64,000 nucleotides of DNA, from the NCBI GenBank assembly GCA_038144195.1, contig JAYQNH010000002.1, positions 682,001 to 746,000 of the forward strand. The letters are read 5' to 3'. Shown here piece by piece: positions 9,469 through 18,760 of this stretch. The notes below the pieces were generated by a model, which saw only the letters and a program-made list of their open reading frames with translations, had not been told where the DNA came from and searched no databases. Made by a program: the position numbers and the translations under genes. The stretch is from VMDJ01 sp038144195. Lineage in GTDB: Bacteria; Pseudomonadota; Gammaproteobacteria; Chromatiales; Chromatiaceae. How positions within the stretch are numbered: position 1 is the stretch's first letter; each line of letters begins with the position of its first letter.

Positions 9469-10556
9469 GCCGCGATCTCACGTATTGCTGCCAAGAAGGC
9501 ATCGTTCTCATCTGGCGTGCCGATTGTTGGGCGCAAGCAATCGATCAACATTGGATGACCACCATCGAGATTCTTGATCAAGATCCCTTTGGCTTTTAAC
9601 GCTTCGAACCATGGCTTAGCTTTGCCTTCAGGTGTGCGCATCAAAATAAAGTTGGCATCCGATGGATACACCTTAACGCCTAATAGCTGACTCAAGCCTT
9701 CGATGACTCGATCGCGTTCTTTTCGCAACAGCTGTGTTTGCTCATCAAAGGTTACCTGATGCTTAAGCGCAAAATCTGCACTCGCCTGGGTCAGTACGTT
9801 GATATTGTAAGGCAAGCGCACTTTATCAAATTCATTCAGCCATTCAGCAGGTCCTGCCAACAAACCTAGGCGCAAACCCGCCAAGCCCATTTTAGATACC
9901 GTACGCATCACAACCAGATTTGGATACTGACCCAACAATGGCATAAAGCTTTCATCAGTGAATGGCGCATAGGCTTCATCAATCACCACCAAGCCCTCAG
10001 CAGCTTCGATGATTTGTTTAATGCCATCAGCATCAAACAAATTAGTGGTTGGGTTGTTTGGATAAGCTAAAAAGATAACCGCCGGATTATGTTCTTTGAT
10101 CGCCGCCAACATGACTTGGGGGTCTAGCGAGAAATCATTCGCATCTAAATTAACGCCAACATATTGCATGTCACAGAATGTTGCGATCGTGCTATACATC
10201 ACAAAACTTGGCTCAACCGACATCACCACACGATTATCACCAGACAAGCTCATCGCGATCATTTGGATCAGCTCGTCAGAACCATTGCCAAGCATCACGC
10301 GCATGCCTTCTGGCACACCCATATTCTTTGCGATTTGATTGGTTAGTGTTTGCGCATGCGGATCAGGATAACGATTCACATCTGTTTGCTTAATCAGCTC
10401 CGCCCATTCATCACGCAGCGCGTCTGGCCACGTGAACGGATTCTCCATCGCGTCCAACTTGATAAAGCCTGAGGCATCTTGAACATGATAAGCCGAGAGC
10501 GCACGTATCTCAGAGCGCACCCATTGTTCAGCTAAGGCTTTTGCATCTTTCGCCAT
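9465..10556 (-). CDS. hisC: Histidinol-phosphate aminotransferase HisC
   Basis: PLP enzyme of 363 residues converting imidazole-acetol phosphate to histidinol phosphate. Fold-type I landmarks are YPNNPTTNLF, the PLP-binding VIDEAYAPF and the Schiff-base lysine in RTVSKMGLAGLRLG. The gene is intact and four bases after hisD. Only hisG, hisD and hisC are here, so the remaining histidine genes must be elsewhere. Confidence 0.96.
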   Translation of the reverse strand: MAKDAKALAEQWVRSEIRALSAYHVQDASGFIKLDAMENPFTWPDALRDEWAELIKQTDVNRYPDPHAQTLTNQIAKNMGVPEGMRVMLGNGSDELIQMIAMSLSGDNRVVMSVEPSFVMYSTIATFCDMQYVGVNLDANDFSLDPQVMLAAIKEHNPAVIFLAYPNNPTTNLFDADGIKQIIEAAEGLVVIDEAYAPFTDESFMPLLGQYPNLVVMRTVSKMGLAGLRLGLLAGPAEWLNEFDKVRLPYNINVLTQASADFALKHQVTFDEQTQLLRKERDRVIEGLSQLLGVKVYPSDANFILMRTPEGKAKPWFEALKAKGILIKNLDGGHPMLIDCLRPTIGTPDENDAFLAAIREIAA

Positions 10557-10559
10557 GAC

Positions 10560-11861
10560 TCAATCTTTTAAGCGGTATTCCGCAGAACGAGCGTGTGCCT
10601 CAAGGCCTTCGCCTCGCGCCAAGATAGATGCCGTGCGACCAAGCGTCTGCGAGCCTTCATCAGACACCATGATCAAGCTAGAGCGCTTTTGAAAATCGTA
10701 TACGCCAAGTGGTGAGCTAAAACGTGCTGTACGTGAGGTTGGCAACACATGATTTGGTCCCGCGCAGTAATCGCCCAAGGATTCACACGTGTGACGACCC
10801 ATAAAGATTGCGCCCGCATGTTTGATCTTATCGACGTACTTATCAGCTTCAGCGACTGACAACTCTAAGTGCTCAGGCGAAATAAAGTTACTCACCTTGG
10901 CAGCCTCATCCATGTCGCGACAGTGAATCAAAGCGCCACGCGCACGCAATGCAGTCTCGATGATTTCTCGACGCTGCATGGTCGGCAGCAACTTATCGAT
11001 ACTGGCTTCAACTTGTTTCAAATAATCTGCATCTGGGCACAACAAAATCGATTGTGCATCTTCATCGTGCTCAGCTTGTGAGAATAAGTCCATCGCAACC
11101 CAATCAGGATCTGTTTGACCATCACAGATCACCAAGATTTCCGATGGACCCGCGATCATGTCGATGCCCACTTGACCAAATACTGTGCGCTTAGCCGTTG
11201 CCACATAGATGTTGCCTGGGCCAACAATCTTGTCGACTGGCGGAACAGATTCAGTGCCGTATGCGAGTGCCGCAACCGCTTGCGCACCACCCACAGCAAA
11301 TACTTTATCCACACCACAAACATGTGCCGCAGCAAGAACCAGTTCATTCACTTCGCCACGTGGCGTTGGCACCACCATGACAAGCTCTTTAACGCCCGCC
11401 ACTTTCGCGGGCAAGGCATTCATTAATACCGATGAAGGGTAAGCCGCTTTACCACCAGGTACATATAAACCAACGCGATCTAACGGCGTAACCTTCTGGC
11501 CCAAGACGGTGCCATCAGCTTCGGTGTACTGCCAGCTATCCATCTTTTGATGTTCGGCATAGGCTTTGACGCGATCTGCTGCATGTTGCAGCGCTTGTTG
11601 TTGCTCGCAACTTAGGCCTTCCCACGCTTGTTTCAAACGCTCTACCGGAATCGCTAAATCACTTGGCGCTTTTGCTTCCCAACCATCAAAACGATTGGTG
11701 AAGTCCATCAAGGCTAAGTCGCCACGCGAGCGAATGTCGGCAATGACCTGTTTCACAACATCATTGACTGCATCGTCTGAAACAGACTCCCACGCTAACA
11801 ACTGTTCCAGTTGCGCATCGAAATCATCATCAGTGGTGCTGAGCTTACGAATATCTGCCAT
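10560..11861 (-). CDS. hisD: Histidinol dehydrogenase HisD
   Basis: NAD-dependent zinc enzyme (433 residues) performing the last two oxidations of histidine synthesis. Recognised by GPGNIYVATAKR, IAGPSEILVICDG, the zinc-ligand segment SQAEHDEDAQSILL and the C-terminal GPNHVLPTSRTARF. It is intact, five bases after hisG and three before hisC, forming a hisG-hisD-hisC run. Confidence 0.97.
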   Translation of the reverse strand: MADIRKLSTTDDDFDAQLEQLLAWESVSDDAVNDVVKQVIADIRSRGDLALMDFTNRFDGWEAKAPSDLAIPVERLKQAWEGLSCEQQQALQHAADRVKAYAEHQKMDSWQYTEADGTVLGQKVTPLDRVGLYVPGGKAAYPSSVLMNALPAKVAGVKELVMVVPTPRGEVNELVLAAAHVCGVDKVFAVGGAQAVAALAYGTESVPPVDKIVGPGNIYVATAKRTVFGQVGIDMIAGPSEILVICDGQTDPDWVAMDLFSQAEHDEDAQSILLCPDADYLKQVEASIDKLLPTMQRREIIETALRARGALIHCRDMDEAAKVSNFISPEHLELSVAEADKYVDKIKHAGAIFMGRHTCESLGDYCAGPNHVLPTSRTARFSSPLGVYDFQKRSSLIMVSDEGSQTLGRTASILARGEGLEAHARSAEYRLKD

Positions 11862-11866
11862 GTCAC

Positions 11867-12514
11867 TTACTTCTGCTTGAGGGCTTGGCTAAGAGTATCT
11901 ACTAAGCCTAAGCACTCGTTATGTTTCATTTTCCAAGACGCCTTGTTCACGACCAAGCGTGAGCTGATGTCACACATATACTCCAGTGGAACTAAGCCGT
12001 TCGCTTTAAGCGTGTTACCCGATTCGACCAAGTCGACAATGATGTCAGCTAGACCAACGATCGGAGCGAGCTCCATTGAACCGTATAGCTTGATCATTTC
12101 GCACTGCTGACCACGCTTGGCAAAGAAGTCGTGAGCTGACTTCACATACTTGGTTGCCACACGTAAACGTCGCTGAGTGATATCGGCATCGGGATAGCCT
12201 GCAACCCACATCTCACATTTTGCGATCTGAAGATCAAGCGGCTCATATAAGCCTTCACCGCCGTGCTCCATCAACACGTCTTTACCAGTCACACCAAAAT
12301 CAGCCGCACCCCATTGAACATATGTAGGTACGTCCGTCGCACGAATCAAAACTAACTTCACATTCTCATGATTGGTTTCAAGAATTAACTTACGCGTCTT
12401 ATCCGCATCTTCGAGCGGACGAATACCAGCCGCCTCAAGCAACGGTAGCGTGTCTTTAAAGATTCGGCCTTTCGATAAGGCAATCGTTATTGGCGCTTCA
12501 AAATTCATACTCAT
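11867..12514 (-). CDS. hisG: ATP phosphoribosyltransferase HisG, short form
   Basis: First enzyme of histidine synthesis. At 215 residues it lacks the C-terminal regulatory domain of the long form. In the short-form family, activity and feedback control need the HisZ subunit, which is not in this window. Catalytic-domain landmarks include ITIALSKGRIF, GAADFGVTGKDVL and the PRPP loop DIIVDLVESGNTLKANGL. The start shares a base with the murA stop. Confidence 0.96.
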   Translation of the reverse strand: MSMNFEAPITIALSKGRIFKDTLPLLEAAGIRPLEDADKTRKLILETNHENVKLVLIRATDVPTYVQWGAADFGVTGKDVLMEHGGEGLYEPLDLQIAKCEMWVAGYPDADITQRRLRVATKYVKSAHDFFAKRGQQCEMIKLYGSMELAPIVGLADIIVDLVESGNTLKANGLVPLEYMCDISSRLVVNKASWKMKHNECLGLVDTLSQALKQK

Positions 12515-13772
12515 TAACCTGGCAAACGCTGAATACGCGCCCCCAGTCCTTGTAACTTTTCTTCAATATTTTGATAACCGCGATCGACATGATAGATGCG
12601 ATCAACGTGGGTCTCACCTTCTGCCGCCAGAGCAGCAATGATTAAACTCGCCGACGCACGCAGATCCGTCGCCATCACTGGCGCAGCGGTTAACCTATCT
12701 ACGCCACGCACCATCGCGGTATTACCCTCAACCGCAATGCTAGCGCCCATTCGCTGCAGCTCTTGCACGTGCATAAAACGGTTTTCAAAGATCGTCTCAC
12801 GCACCACGCCAGCACCTTCGGCAATACAATTAAGCGCCATAAACTGCGCCTGCATATCGGTTGGGAACGCAGGATAAGGCGCGGTATGCACATCCACGGC
12901 CTTTGCTCGCTTACCGTGCATATCAAGCTCAATCCAGTCATCACCCGAGGTGATTTCTGCACCGGCATCACGCAGTTTTTGTAGCACCGCATCCAATAGG
13001 ATGGATCAGTATCGCGTGTTTTCACTTTTCCACCGGTAATCGCAGCAGCAACCAAAAAGGTTCCTGTCTCGATACGATCAGGCTGCACCGAATACTCAGC
13101 ACCCTGAAGCTTATCAACACCTTCGATAACAATCTTTGAAGTGCCAGCACCAGTGATCTTTGCGCCCATTGCAATCAGGCAATTCGCAAGATCCACAACC
13201 TCTGGCTCACGCGCCGCATTCTCGAGAATCGTAGTGCCCTCAGCGAGTGTGGCCGCCATCATTAAGTTCTCGGTACCGGTTACGGTGACGATCTCAAAAA
13301 CAATAGTCGCGCCTTTCAAACGATCCGCTTTGGCATGCACGATGCCGTTTTTCACCTCAATCTCGGCGCCCATCGCACGCAGGCCATCAATGTGCAAATT
13401 CACCGGACGCGAGCCAATCGCACAACCACCCGGCAAAGACACATCGGCCTTACCGCAACGTGCCAACAAAGGTCCGAGCACCAAAATAGATGCACGCATG
13501 GTCTTAACCAGCTCATACGGCGCCACCGGGTTTGAGATGGTCGAGGCATCCACCTCGATAGTCATCCGCTCACCGATCGTTAGCTCAACACCCATCTGCG
13601 ACAAAAGCTCCATGCTGGTGGTGATATCTTGCAGATGAGGCACATTCGTCACCGTCATCGGCGTTTCCGCCAACAAGGTAGCCGCCACAATAGGCAATGC
13701 CGCATTTTTTGCGCCGGAGATACGTACTTCGCCGTTCAACGGACGCCCGCCAGTGATAACTAACTTATCCAC
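12514..13772 (-). CDS. murA: UDP-N-acetylglucosamine 1-carboxyvinyltransferase MurA (frameshifted)
   Basis: First committed enzyme of peptidoglycan synthesis, adding enolpyruvate from PEP. The N-terminal frame reads LVITGGRPLNGEVRISGAKNAALPI and the loop LPGGCAIGSRPVNLH, whose Cys is the fosfomycin-sensitive residue of the family. Near 12999 the frame breaks. One missing base (G on the plus strand) restores TRDTDPSLLDAVLQKLRDAGAEI and the remainder, for about 420 residues. As murA is essential, an assembly error is likely. The pair hisG-murA follows the Pseudomonas-type order, but no BolA-like ibaG lies upstream. Confidence 0.95.
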
Positions 13773-13884
13773 TCAAATCGTCTTCTGTTGTGATGTGTTG
13801 GCTTTTCAGCCGAGAAAGTGCGCAATGATAAAGAAAATCAGCGCTTTAAGGGGGATTTCTTGCGTTTTATCGCTAACCCAAGGC

Positions 13885-14177
13885 TCAGATCAGATGCAGC
13901 GCGTTACAAGAAAGATGCGCCAAGTCTTCGAGCTCTTTCGGCACGTGGGCAAAGGAGACCGAAGTGCCCAATCTCAGCGCATCTGCCTTCAGCTCAACAA
14001 TCATCGCCAAAGCAGCACTGTTACATGACTCGACATCCTGTAATGAGATGTCACATCCAACGCTTTTGGCAGCCAAGTAATTAGCTTGTCATAGAGGGCT
14101 GGCACCGTATCGAAATCCACTACGCCACTTAGCGTTGCATTGTGCTCATCAACAGGGGTTAACGCGGCCTTTTTCAT
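13885..14177 (-). CDS. mlaB: MlaB-like STAS domain protein (frameshifted)
   Basis: Cytoplasmic STAS-domain subunit of the Mla ABC transporter. The C-terminal part (13885-14076) carries the STAS core ISLQDVESCNSAALAMIVEL. The N-terminal part (MKKAALTPVDEHNATLSGVV, then DFDTVPALYDKLITWLPK) is in another frame from ATG 14177, with the break around 14060-14075. ATG 14177 forms an ATGA overlap with the mlaC stop, which supports this start. Together they give about 97 residues, the usual MlaB length. Confidence 0.8.
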
Positions 14178-14819
14178 TTTGAGTTGTTTTTATCCGCCAA
14201 GGTCTGAATCAAAGCATCGATACCTAAAGCCATGCGATCTTTACCCTTCGATTTTGCAGCGCCCATCTGAATTTCACGCGCAAAGCTGCTGCGGTAGGTT
14301 GTCACTAAGCTAATGCCATCGATAACCACATCGGTGACCATCCAGCCGTTGTCACGAAGCTTTAAACGATAATCAACCGGAATAGGCGGACCACCTGCAG
14401 CAGAAATCTTAGTTGGCACCATGGCGCGATCTGAACCTGCTTCCACATTCATAGGTGGATATTCAATCTCCTGGCCTGAATAGCCCAGCAACGCTGTCGC
14501 ATAGGTGCCGACCAACAGCTCTTTAAATTCATTCACTAAACGAGCCTGCTGCTCATCGGATGTGTTACGCCAAAAACGCCCCATCGCAGACTGCGCCATC
14601 GCTGTGAAATCGAAATAAGGCACGATCAATCGCTCAACAAGCGGATAAATCAGCTTGGGATTTTGCTCAAGATTCGTCTTATTCAGCGTAACCTCTGCAA
14701 GTACTTTATTGGCAGTTTCTTTAACAACCTGCTGTGGATCATCGTTGCGCATCTGCTGCAAAAACAGACGTGGTGAATAAACAGGCCGCAAAAGCCAATG
14801 CAAACAACTTAAAACGCAT
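14174..14819 (-). CDS. mlaC: MlaC periplasmic phospholipid-binding protein (frameshifted)
   Basis: Periplasmic shuttle carrying phospholipids between the outer-membrane MlaA complex and MlaFEDB. ATG 14819, with AAGGAG seven bases upstream, starts a clear signal peptide (MRFKLFALAFAACLFTTSVF-A). A one-base shift near 14744 then leads into DDPQQVVKETANKVLAEV and the full mature domain (VERLIVPYFDFTAMAQSAMG, GWMVTDVVIDGISLVTTYRS). Its ATG overlaps the mlaD stop (TAATG). Confidence 0.9.
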
Positions 14820-15289
14820 TATTTAGCTCCTTCACTCGCCTTGCTAAACAAAAACTGACCAATCACTTCTTCAAGTACCAACGCTGATTGCGTGATCATG
14901 ATCTCACTACCTTCTTTCAATGGATCTTCAGCACCACCTGGATCAAGGCCAATGTACTGCTCACCCAAAAACCCGCCGTCAGAATCTTTGCAAAGGTATC
15001 TTCAGGAATCTTGCCGGTGTAAGTGGTTTGGATATCCAAACCAACTCGTGCGCGGAAAGATTGGATCATAAACAATTGATGTCACACGACCCACCTCAAC
15101 ACCCGCCATGGTGACAGGAGCTTTGGTTTTTAGACCACCAATATTGTCGAAGTTCGCTGTGACATGGAAAGTATCACCGGTATAGGAGGTACCAAGATTA
15201 CTCACCTGCATCGATAGCCAGAATAACGCCACAATGCCGGCCAACATAAAACCGCCAACCCAAATTTCTACCACTTTTGATTTGTTCAT
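14819..15289 (-). CDS. mlaD: MlaD MCE-domain protein (two frameshifts)
   Basis: Inner-membrane-anchored MCE protein forming the periplasmic hexameric ring of the Mla transporter. The N-terminal frame gives a transmembrane helix (VGGFMLAGIVALFWLSM) and the MCE start (NIGGLKTKAPVTMAGVEVGRV). Shifts near 15061 and in a five-base run at 14967-14971 connect to RARVGLDIQTTYTGKIPEDT and then to GFLGEQYIGLDPGG and LEEVIGQFLF, both matching MlaD order. About 155 residues in all. Confidence 0.88.
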
Positions 15290-15315
15290 CGTTTTTCCCG
15301 AATCACTCAGTCAAC

Positions 15316-16101
15316 TTAACCAAACATTAACGCGGTCAGGACAAAATCGAGTCCCAATACCGCCAATGATGAATGTACTACTGTGCGGGTCGTTGCTCGA
15401 CTCACACCCTCAGATGTCGGTATGCAGTCGTAACCTTGATAGATCGCTATCCAAGTGCAAACCAGCCCAAACACCACCGATTTAATAAAACCATTGACAA
15501 GGTCATCGCTAAAGTCGATGCCGCCTTGCATGCCATTCCAGAAGGCCGCCTGATCTACACCTAACATGCCGCCACCCACAAGCCAGCCGCCGAAAATACC
15601 CAAGCAGCTAAACATCGCTGCAAGCAAAGGCACTGAGATCAGACCGGCAAAAAAGCGAGGCGATAACACACGATGCTTTGGGTCAACTGCCATCATCTCA
15701 AGACCGGATAGCTGCTCAGTCGCTTTCATCAGACCAATCTCAGCGGTGAGAGCTGAACCTGCACGACCCGCGAATAACAGTGCGGTTAACACGGGACCCA
15801 ACTCACGCACCAGTGAGGCGGCAACCATAAGACCCAAGGCAGTCTCACCACCAAAGCGCGAGAGAATGTAATAACCCTGAAGACCCAAGACCATGCCAAC
15901 AAACAAGCCAGCAACCGCGATAATCAAAATCGTCAGGACACCAATCGAATACAACTGATCGATTAACAGGCGAGGACGACGAATGATGTCACTCAAGCCC
16001 GCCAACATATTCAAGATCAGCAAATGTGCGCGACCGATACTCGATAAAGCACTCACGCCAACGCCACCGAGTTGAGCTAAAACACGTGTGATCACTGGCA
16101 A
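15316..16101 (-). CDS. mlaE: MlaE ABC transporter permease
   Basis: Inner-membrane permease (261 residues) of the Mla phospholipid transporter. The MlaE family pattern is clear: FVGMVLGLQGYYIL, the conserved LVRELGPVLTALLFAGRAGSALTAE stretch, and several hydrophobic helices. It is intact, overlaps mlaF by ten bases and precedes mlaD by 26 bases. Confidence 0.95.
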   Translation of the reverse strand: MPVITRVLAQLGGVGVSALSSIGRAHLLILNMLAGLSDIIRRPRLLIDQLYSIGVLTILIIAVAGLFVGMVLGLQGYYILSRFGGETALGLMVAASLVRELGPVLTALLFAGRAGSALTAEIGLMKATEQLSGLEMMAVDPKHRVLSPRFFAGLISVPLLAAMFSCLGIFGGWLVGGGMLGVDQAAFWNGMQGGIDFSDDLVNGFIKSVVFGLVCTWIAIYQGYDCIPTSEGVSRATTRTVVHSSLAVLGLDFVLTALMFG

Positions 16102-16925
16102 GTTCCTAGATCAGTTCCCAGATCATCTGCAGGAAAGTGGAAAGGCACTGGGCCATCTGGCAGGCCTTGAATGAACTGCTGCGTCCACTCACCACCTTGC
16201 GATCTGAGCTGCTCAGGACTGCCCGACTCAACCACTTTGCCTTCCGAAATCACATAAACCCAGTCAGCAATTTGCATGGTCTCTGCCACATCGTGTGACA
16301 CCATGATGCTCGAGATACGCGCTGCATCATTCAATTTACGAATCAGCTGAACCAAGACGCCCATAGAAATCGGATCCTGTCCGGTGAACGGCTCGTCATA
16401 CATAATCATCATAGGATCGAGCGCAATTGCACGGGCAAGCGCCACACGTCTTGCCATACCACCAGACAGTTCAGATGGCATCAGATCCCGCGCACCACGT
16501 AAGCCAACCGCTTCTAGCTTTAAAAGCACCAGCTTGCGAATCATCGATTCACTCAGCTTAGTGTGCTCACGTAATGGGAAAGCGACATTGTCGAAAACCG
16601 TCAAATCTGTCAGCAAAGCACCACTTTGAAAGAGCATGCCCATGCGCATACGCAGCTGATACAAAGCCTTATTATTCAAGGTGTTGACGTGTTGGCCATC
16701 AACATAAATATCACCCGAGTCAGGCTGTAGCTGACCGCCGATCAGCTTCAATAAGGTTGTTTTACCCGTGCCCGACGGCCCCATAATCGCAGTGACTTTG
16801 CCACGAGGGATATCCATATTGATCCCATCAAAAATCTTGCGATTACCTCGACTGAAATGAAGGTCACGAATTTGGACTAAAGGCGTCTGATTGTTACTGG
16901 TAGCGTCGTTCAAAAGCGGGCACAA
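16092..16925 (-). CDS. mlaF: MlaF ABC transporter ATPase
   Basis: Cytoplasmic ATPase powering Mla lipid transport. It has Walker A GPSGTGKTT, signature LSGGMARR, Walker B MIMYDEPFTGQD and the H-loop MVSHDV. At 277 residues it is intact. It is the promoter-proximal gene of mlaF-mlaE-mlaD-mlaC-mlaB, which then runs on to murA and the his genes on the same strand. Confidence 0.96.
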   Translation of the reverse strand: MCPLLNDATSNNQTPLVQIRDLHFSRGNRKIFDGINMDIPRGKVTAIMGPSGTGKTTLLKLIGGQLQPDSGDIYVDGQHVNTLNNKALYQLRMRMGMLFQSGALLTDLTVFDNVAFPLREHTKLSESMIRKLVLLKLEAVGLRGARDLMPSELSGGMARRVALARAIALDPMMIMYDEPFTGQDPISMGVLVQLIRKLNDAARISSIMVSHDVAETMQIADWVYVISEGKVVESGSPEQLRSQGGEWTQQFIQGLPDGPVPFHFPADDLGTDLGTCQ

Positions 16926-16971
16926 AGAATAGATATGAAGAAAAGCATTCTCTTAATAAGGGTGGCGCAGC

Positions 16972-17505
16972 TCAAGCTACGCCCAGTAATTGCGTTAATG
17001 TTTTGATCTCCGCGAGGCTTCGTGGGTCGCTAACTTCTCGGTTCAAGATCAACGCCTCGAGCTCTTTCGGCAGTTTTTGCAAAGAATTCTCGCATTGACC
17101 GCAAATCTGATTGTTCATAATCCAAAAAGACCAAATGTGGCTGATCGGATTCGCCCCAGCTGTTATCACTCATGGCAACCCAAGATCGATCGTGGTCAGC
17201 TTTTGAAGCCAACTCCGGCAACAAAAATGCGCCAAGGTGCTCGCCGAGTACATCTCAGTATGTTCCGTGCTCACATCAGCAAGCGCATCGACTTTGAGAT
17301 AAAAGCGGAAATATTCAGGAAGATCGTCACACCACTCCTCAAGATCCTCGGTATCGATCGCATGCAGCTCATCCGCGCTCAGAACTAAGGCATCTGCATC
17401 GTTACTGTAATAAGCCAGTTGCCAATCCTCAGGCAGATCCTCGGGGAAATAATCAGGCCATCTCAGCGGCCAGCCGGAAAATCCCAATAACAGTCGATCG
17501 CTCAA
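16972..17505 (-). CDS. Unrecognised protein, two frameshifts
   Basis: I do not recognise this protein. A TTG start at 17505 gives SDRLLLGFSGWPLRWPDYFP and an acidic stretch (EDLEEWCDDLPEYFRFYLKVD). Shifts near 17247 and near 17090 continue it as LGEHLGAFLLPELASKADHD and then LQKLPKELEALILNREVSD, ending LTQLLGVA, for about 177 residues. The FSGWPLRWPDYFPEDLP opening faintly recalls the start of DUF72 proteins, but the DUF72 core is absent. There is no signal peptide or membrane helix. It is divergent from the small zinc-ribbon-like gene. Confidence 0.6.
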
Positions 17506-17508
17506 GCG

Positions 17509-17534
17509 AGACTCTAAAAGATGCGCTAGAGTCT
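17509..17534. promoter_or_regulatory. Perfect inverted repeat in divergent intergenic gap
   Basis: AGACTCTA (17509-17516) and TAGAGTCT (17527-17534) form an exact 8-bp inverted repeat with a ten-base spacer. It fills the 33-base gap between the two divergent unknown genes, where an operator would control both. It could also form a hairpin in a leader transcript. There is no U tract, so it is not a typical terminator. Confidence 0.45.
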
Positions 17535-17538
17535 ACGG

Positions 17539-17724
17539 ATGGCAGACATACTCGCGTTTAAAAAACCCAAACAGAGTGAGAAACACAAAGGCAACACCTT
17601 GTGTCGCTCTGGTCATCATAAATGGTCTGTGGATACGACGACGCAATTTGATAGCAAGGCCGGCAAGCTTGTCACCAAAGAACGCTGTCTACGATGCGGC
17701 AAAACCCGCACCCGCGGCACCTGA
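17539..17724 (+). CDS. Small zinc-ribbon-like protein of unknown function
   Basis: Basic protein of 61 residues. Cys and His pairs (LCRSGHHKW near residues 21-29 and ERCLRCGK near 48-55) could coordinate one zinc ion, as in small zinc ribbons. There is no membrane segment. The C-terminus is rich in Arg, Lys and Thr. It starts 33 bases from the divergent unknown gene and lies 64 bases before the antiporter gene. Function unknown; nucleic-acid binding would be only a guess. Confidence 0.65.
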   Translation: MADILAFKKPKQSEKHKGNTLCRSGHHKWSVDTTTQFDSKAGKLVTKERCLRCGKTRTRGT

Positions 17725-17788
17725 CCTAGATTCCCTCGCGCTTATCCCGCAGAATGCGCCTCGATATTTTTAACTCGCGAGACATTTC

Positions 17789-18748
17789 ATGCTCTTAGCC
17801 AGCGTTGGCATTTTATTCGGTCTGCTCATCTTAATATGGGGCGCTGATCGCTTTGTTGCTGGCGCCGCGGGGCTTTCGCGCAATCTCGGTGTATCGCCAC
17901 TGGTGATTGGCCTGACCGTTGTTGCCTTTGGCACTTCAGCACCCGAAATGATGGTCTCTTTGATGGCCGCCTTAGATGGCGCGCCCGGGATTGCCATTGG
18001 TAACGCAATCGGTTCAAACATCGCCAACATCGGCCTGATACTTGGTGCGACCGCCGTTGTTGCACCTTTAACCTACCACTCACGCGTGTTGAAGAGTGAA
18101 TATCCCATCCTGTTAATGGTGAGCTTGGGTGTTGCCACACTTTTAATAGACGCTGAGATATCTCCCATCGATGGCGCCCTGATGGCTGCAGGTCTTGGTT
18201 TTGTGCTTTGGCGTACTTTTAAGCTCGCAACAGGTGGTGCTCAAGACCCGATCACCGAAGAATATGACGCCGAAATCCCGAAAGATCTTTCTACCGGGCG
18301 CGCTATCTTTTGGACTTTGATCGGTTTGGCCTTGCTACTGTCTGGCTCTAAATCGATGGTCTGGGGCGCAACTGAAATCGCCCTGTTCTTCGGCGTCAGT
18401 GATCTAGTGATTGGCTTAACCATTGTGGCTATCGGCACAAGCTTGCCTGAGCTGGCCGCAAGCCTTGCTAGCTTGGCAAAGAATGAACACGATCTCGCTG
18501 TCGGCAATGTGATCGGATCGAACATATTTAATAGTTTAGCGGTACTCAGTATCCCAGCTTTTTTTGGGCCTACCGCGGTCGAGAGCGCGGTGATAATGCG
18601 TGACATTCCGGTCATGCTCGTACTCACACTGGCCATCTTGATGATGGGTCGTCATGCTGATGGCAGCGGCCGTGTTTTACGCTGGCAAGGTGTATTACTC
18701 CTCACAACATTTGTCGCCTACCAAATCTGGCTGTATGTTGCAGGTTAA
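17789..18748 (+). CDS. yrbG: Calcium/sodium antiporter family protein (YrbG-like)
   Basis: Inner-membrane cation exchanger of 319 residues with two inverted homologous halves. Each has the alpha-repeat pattern: GLTVVAFGTSAPEMMVSLMA with GNAIGSNIANIGLILG, and GLTIVAIGTSLPELAASLAS with GNVIGSNIFNSLAVLS. About ten hydrophobic helices are visible. As in E. coli, it sits directly upstream of kdsD (12-base gap), although a link to LPS synthesis is not established. Confidence 0.94.
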   Translation: MLLASVGILFGLLILIWGADRFVAGAAGLSRNLGVSPLVIGLTVVAFGTSAPEMMVSLMAALDGAPGIAIGNAIGSNIANIGLILGATAVVAPLTYHSRVLKSEYPILLMVSLGVATLLIDAEISPIDGALMAAGLGFVLWRTFKLATGGAQDPITEEYDAEIPKDLSTGRAIFWTLIGLALLLSGSKSMVWGATEIALFFGVSDLVIGLTIVAIGTSLPELAASLASLAKNEHDLAVGNVIGSNIFNSLAVLSIPAFFGPTAVESAVIMRDIPVMLVLTLAILMMGRHADGSGRVLRWQGVLLLTTFVAYQIWLYVAG

Positions 18749-18760
18749 AGGACATTCACG

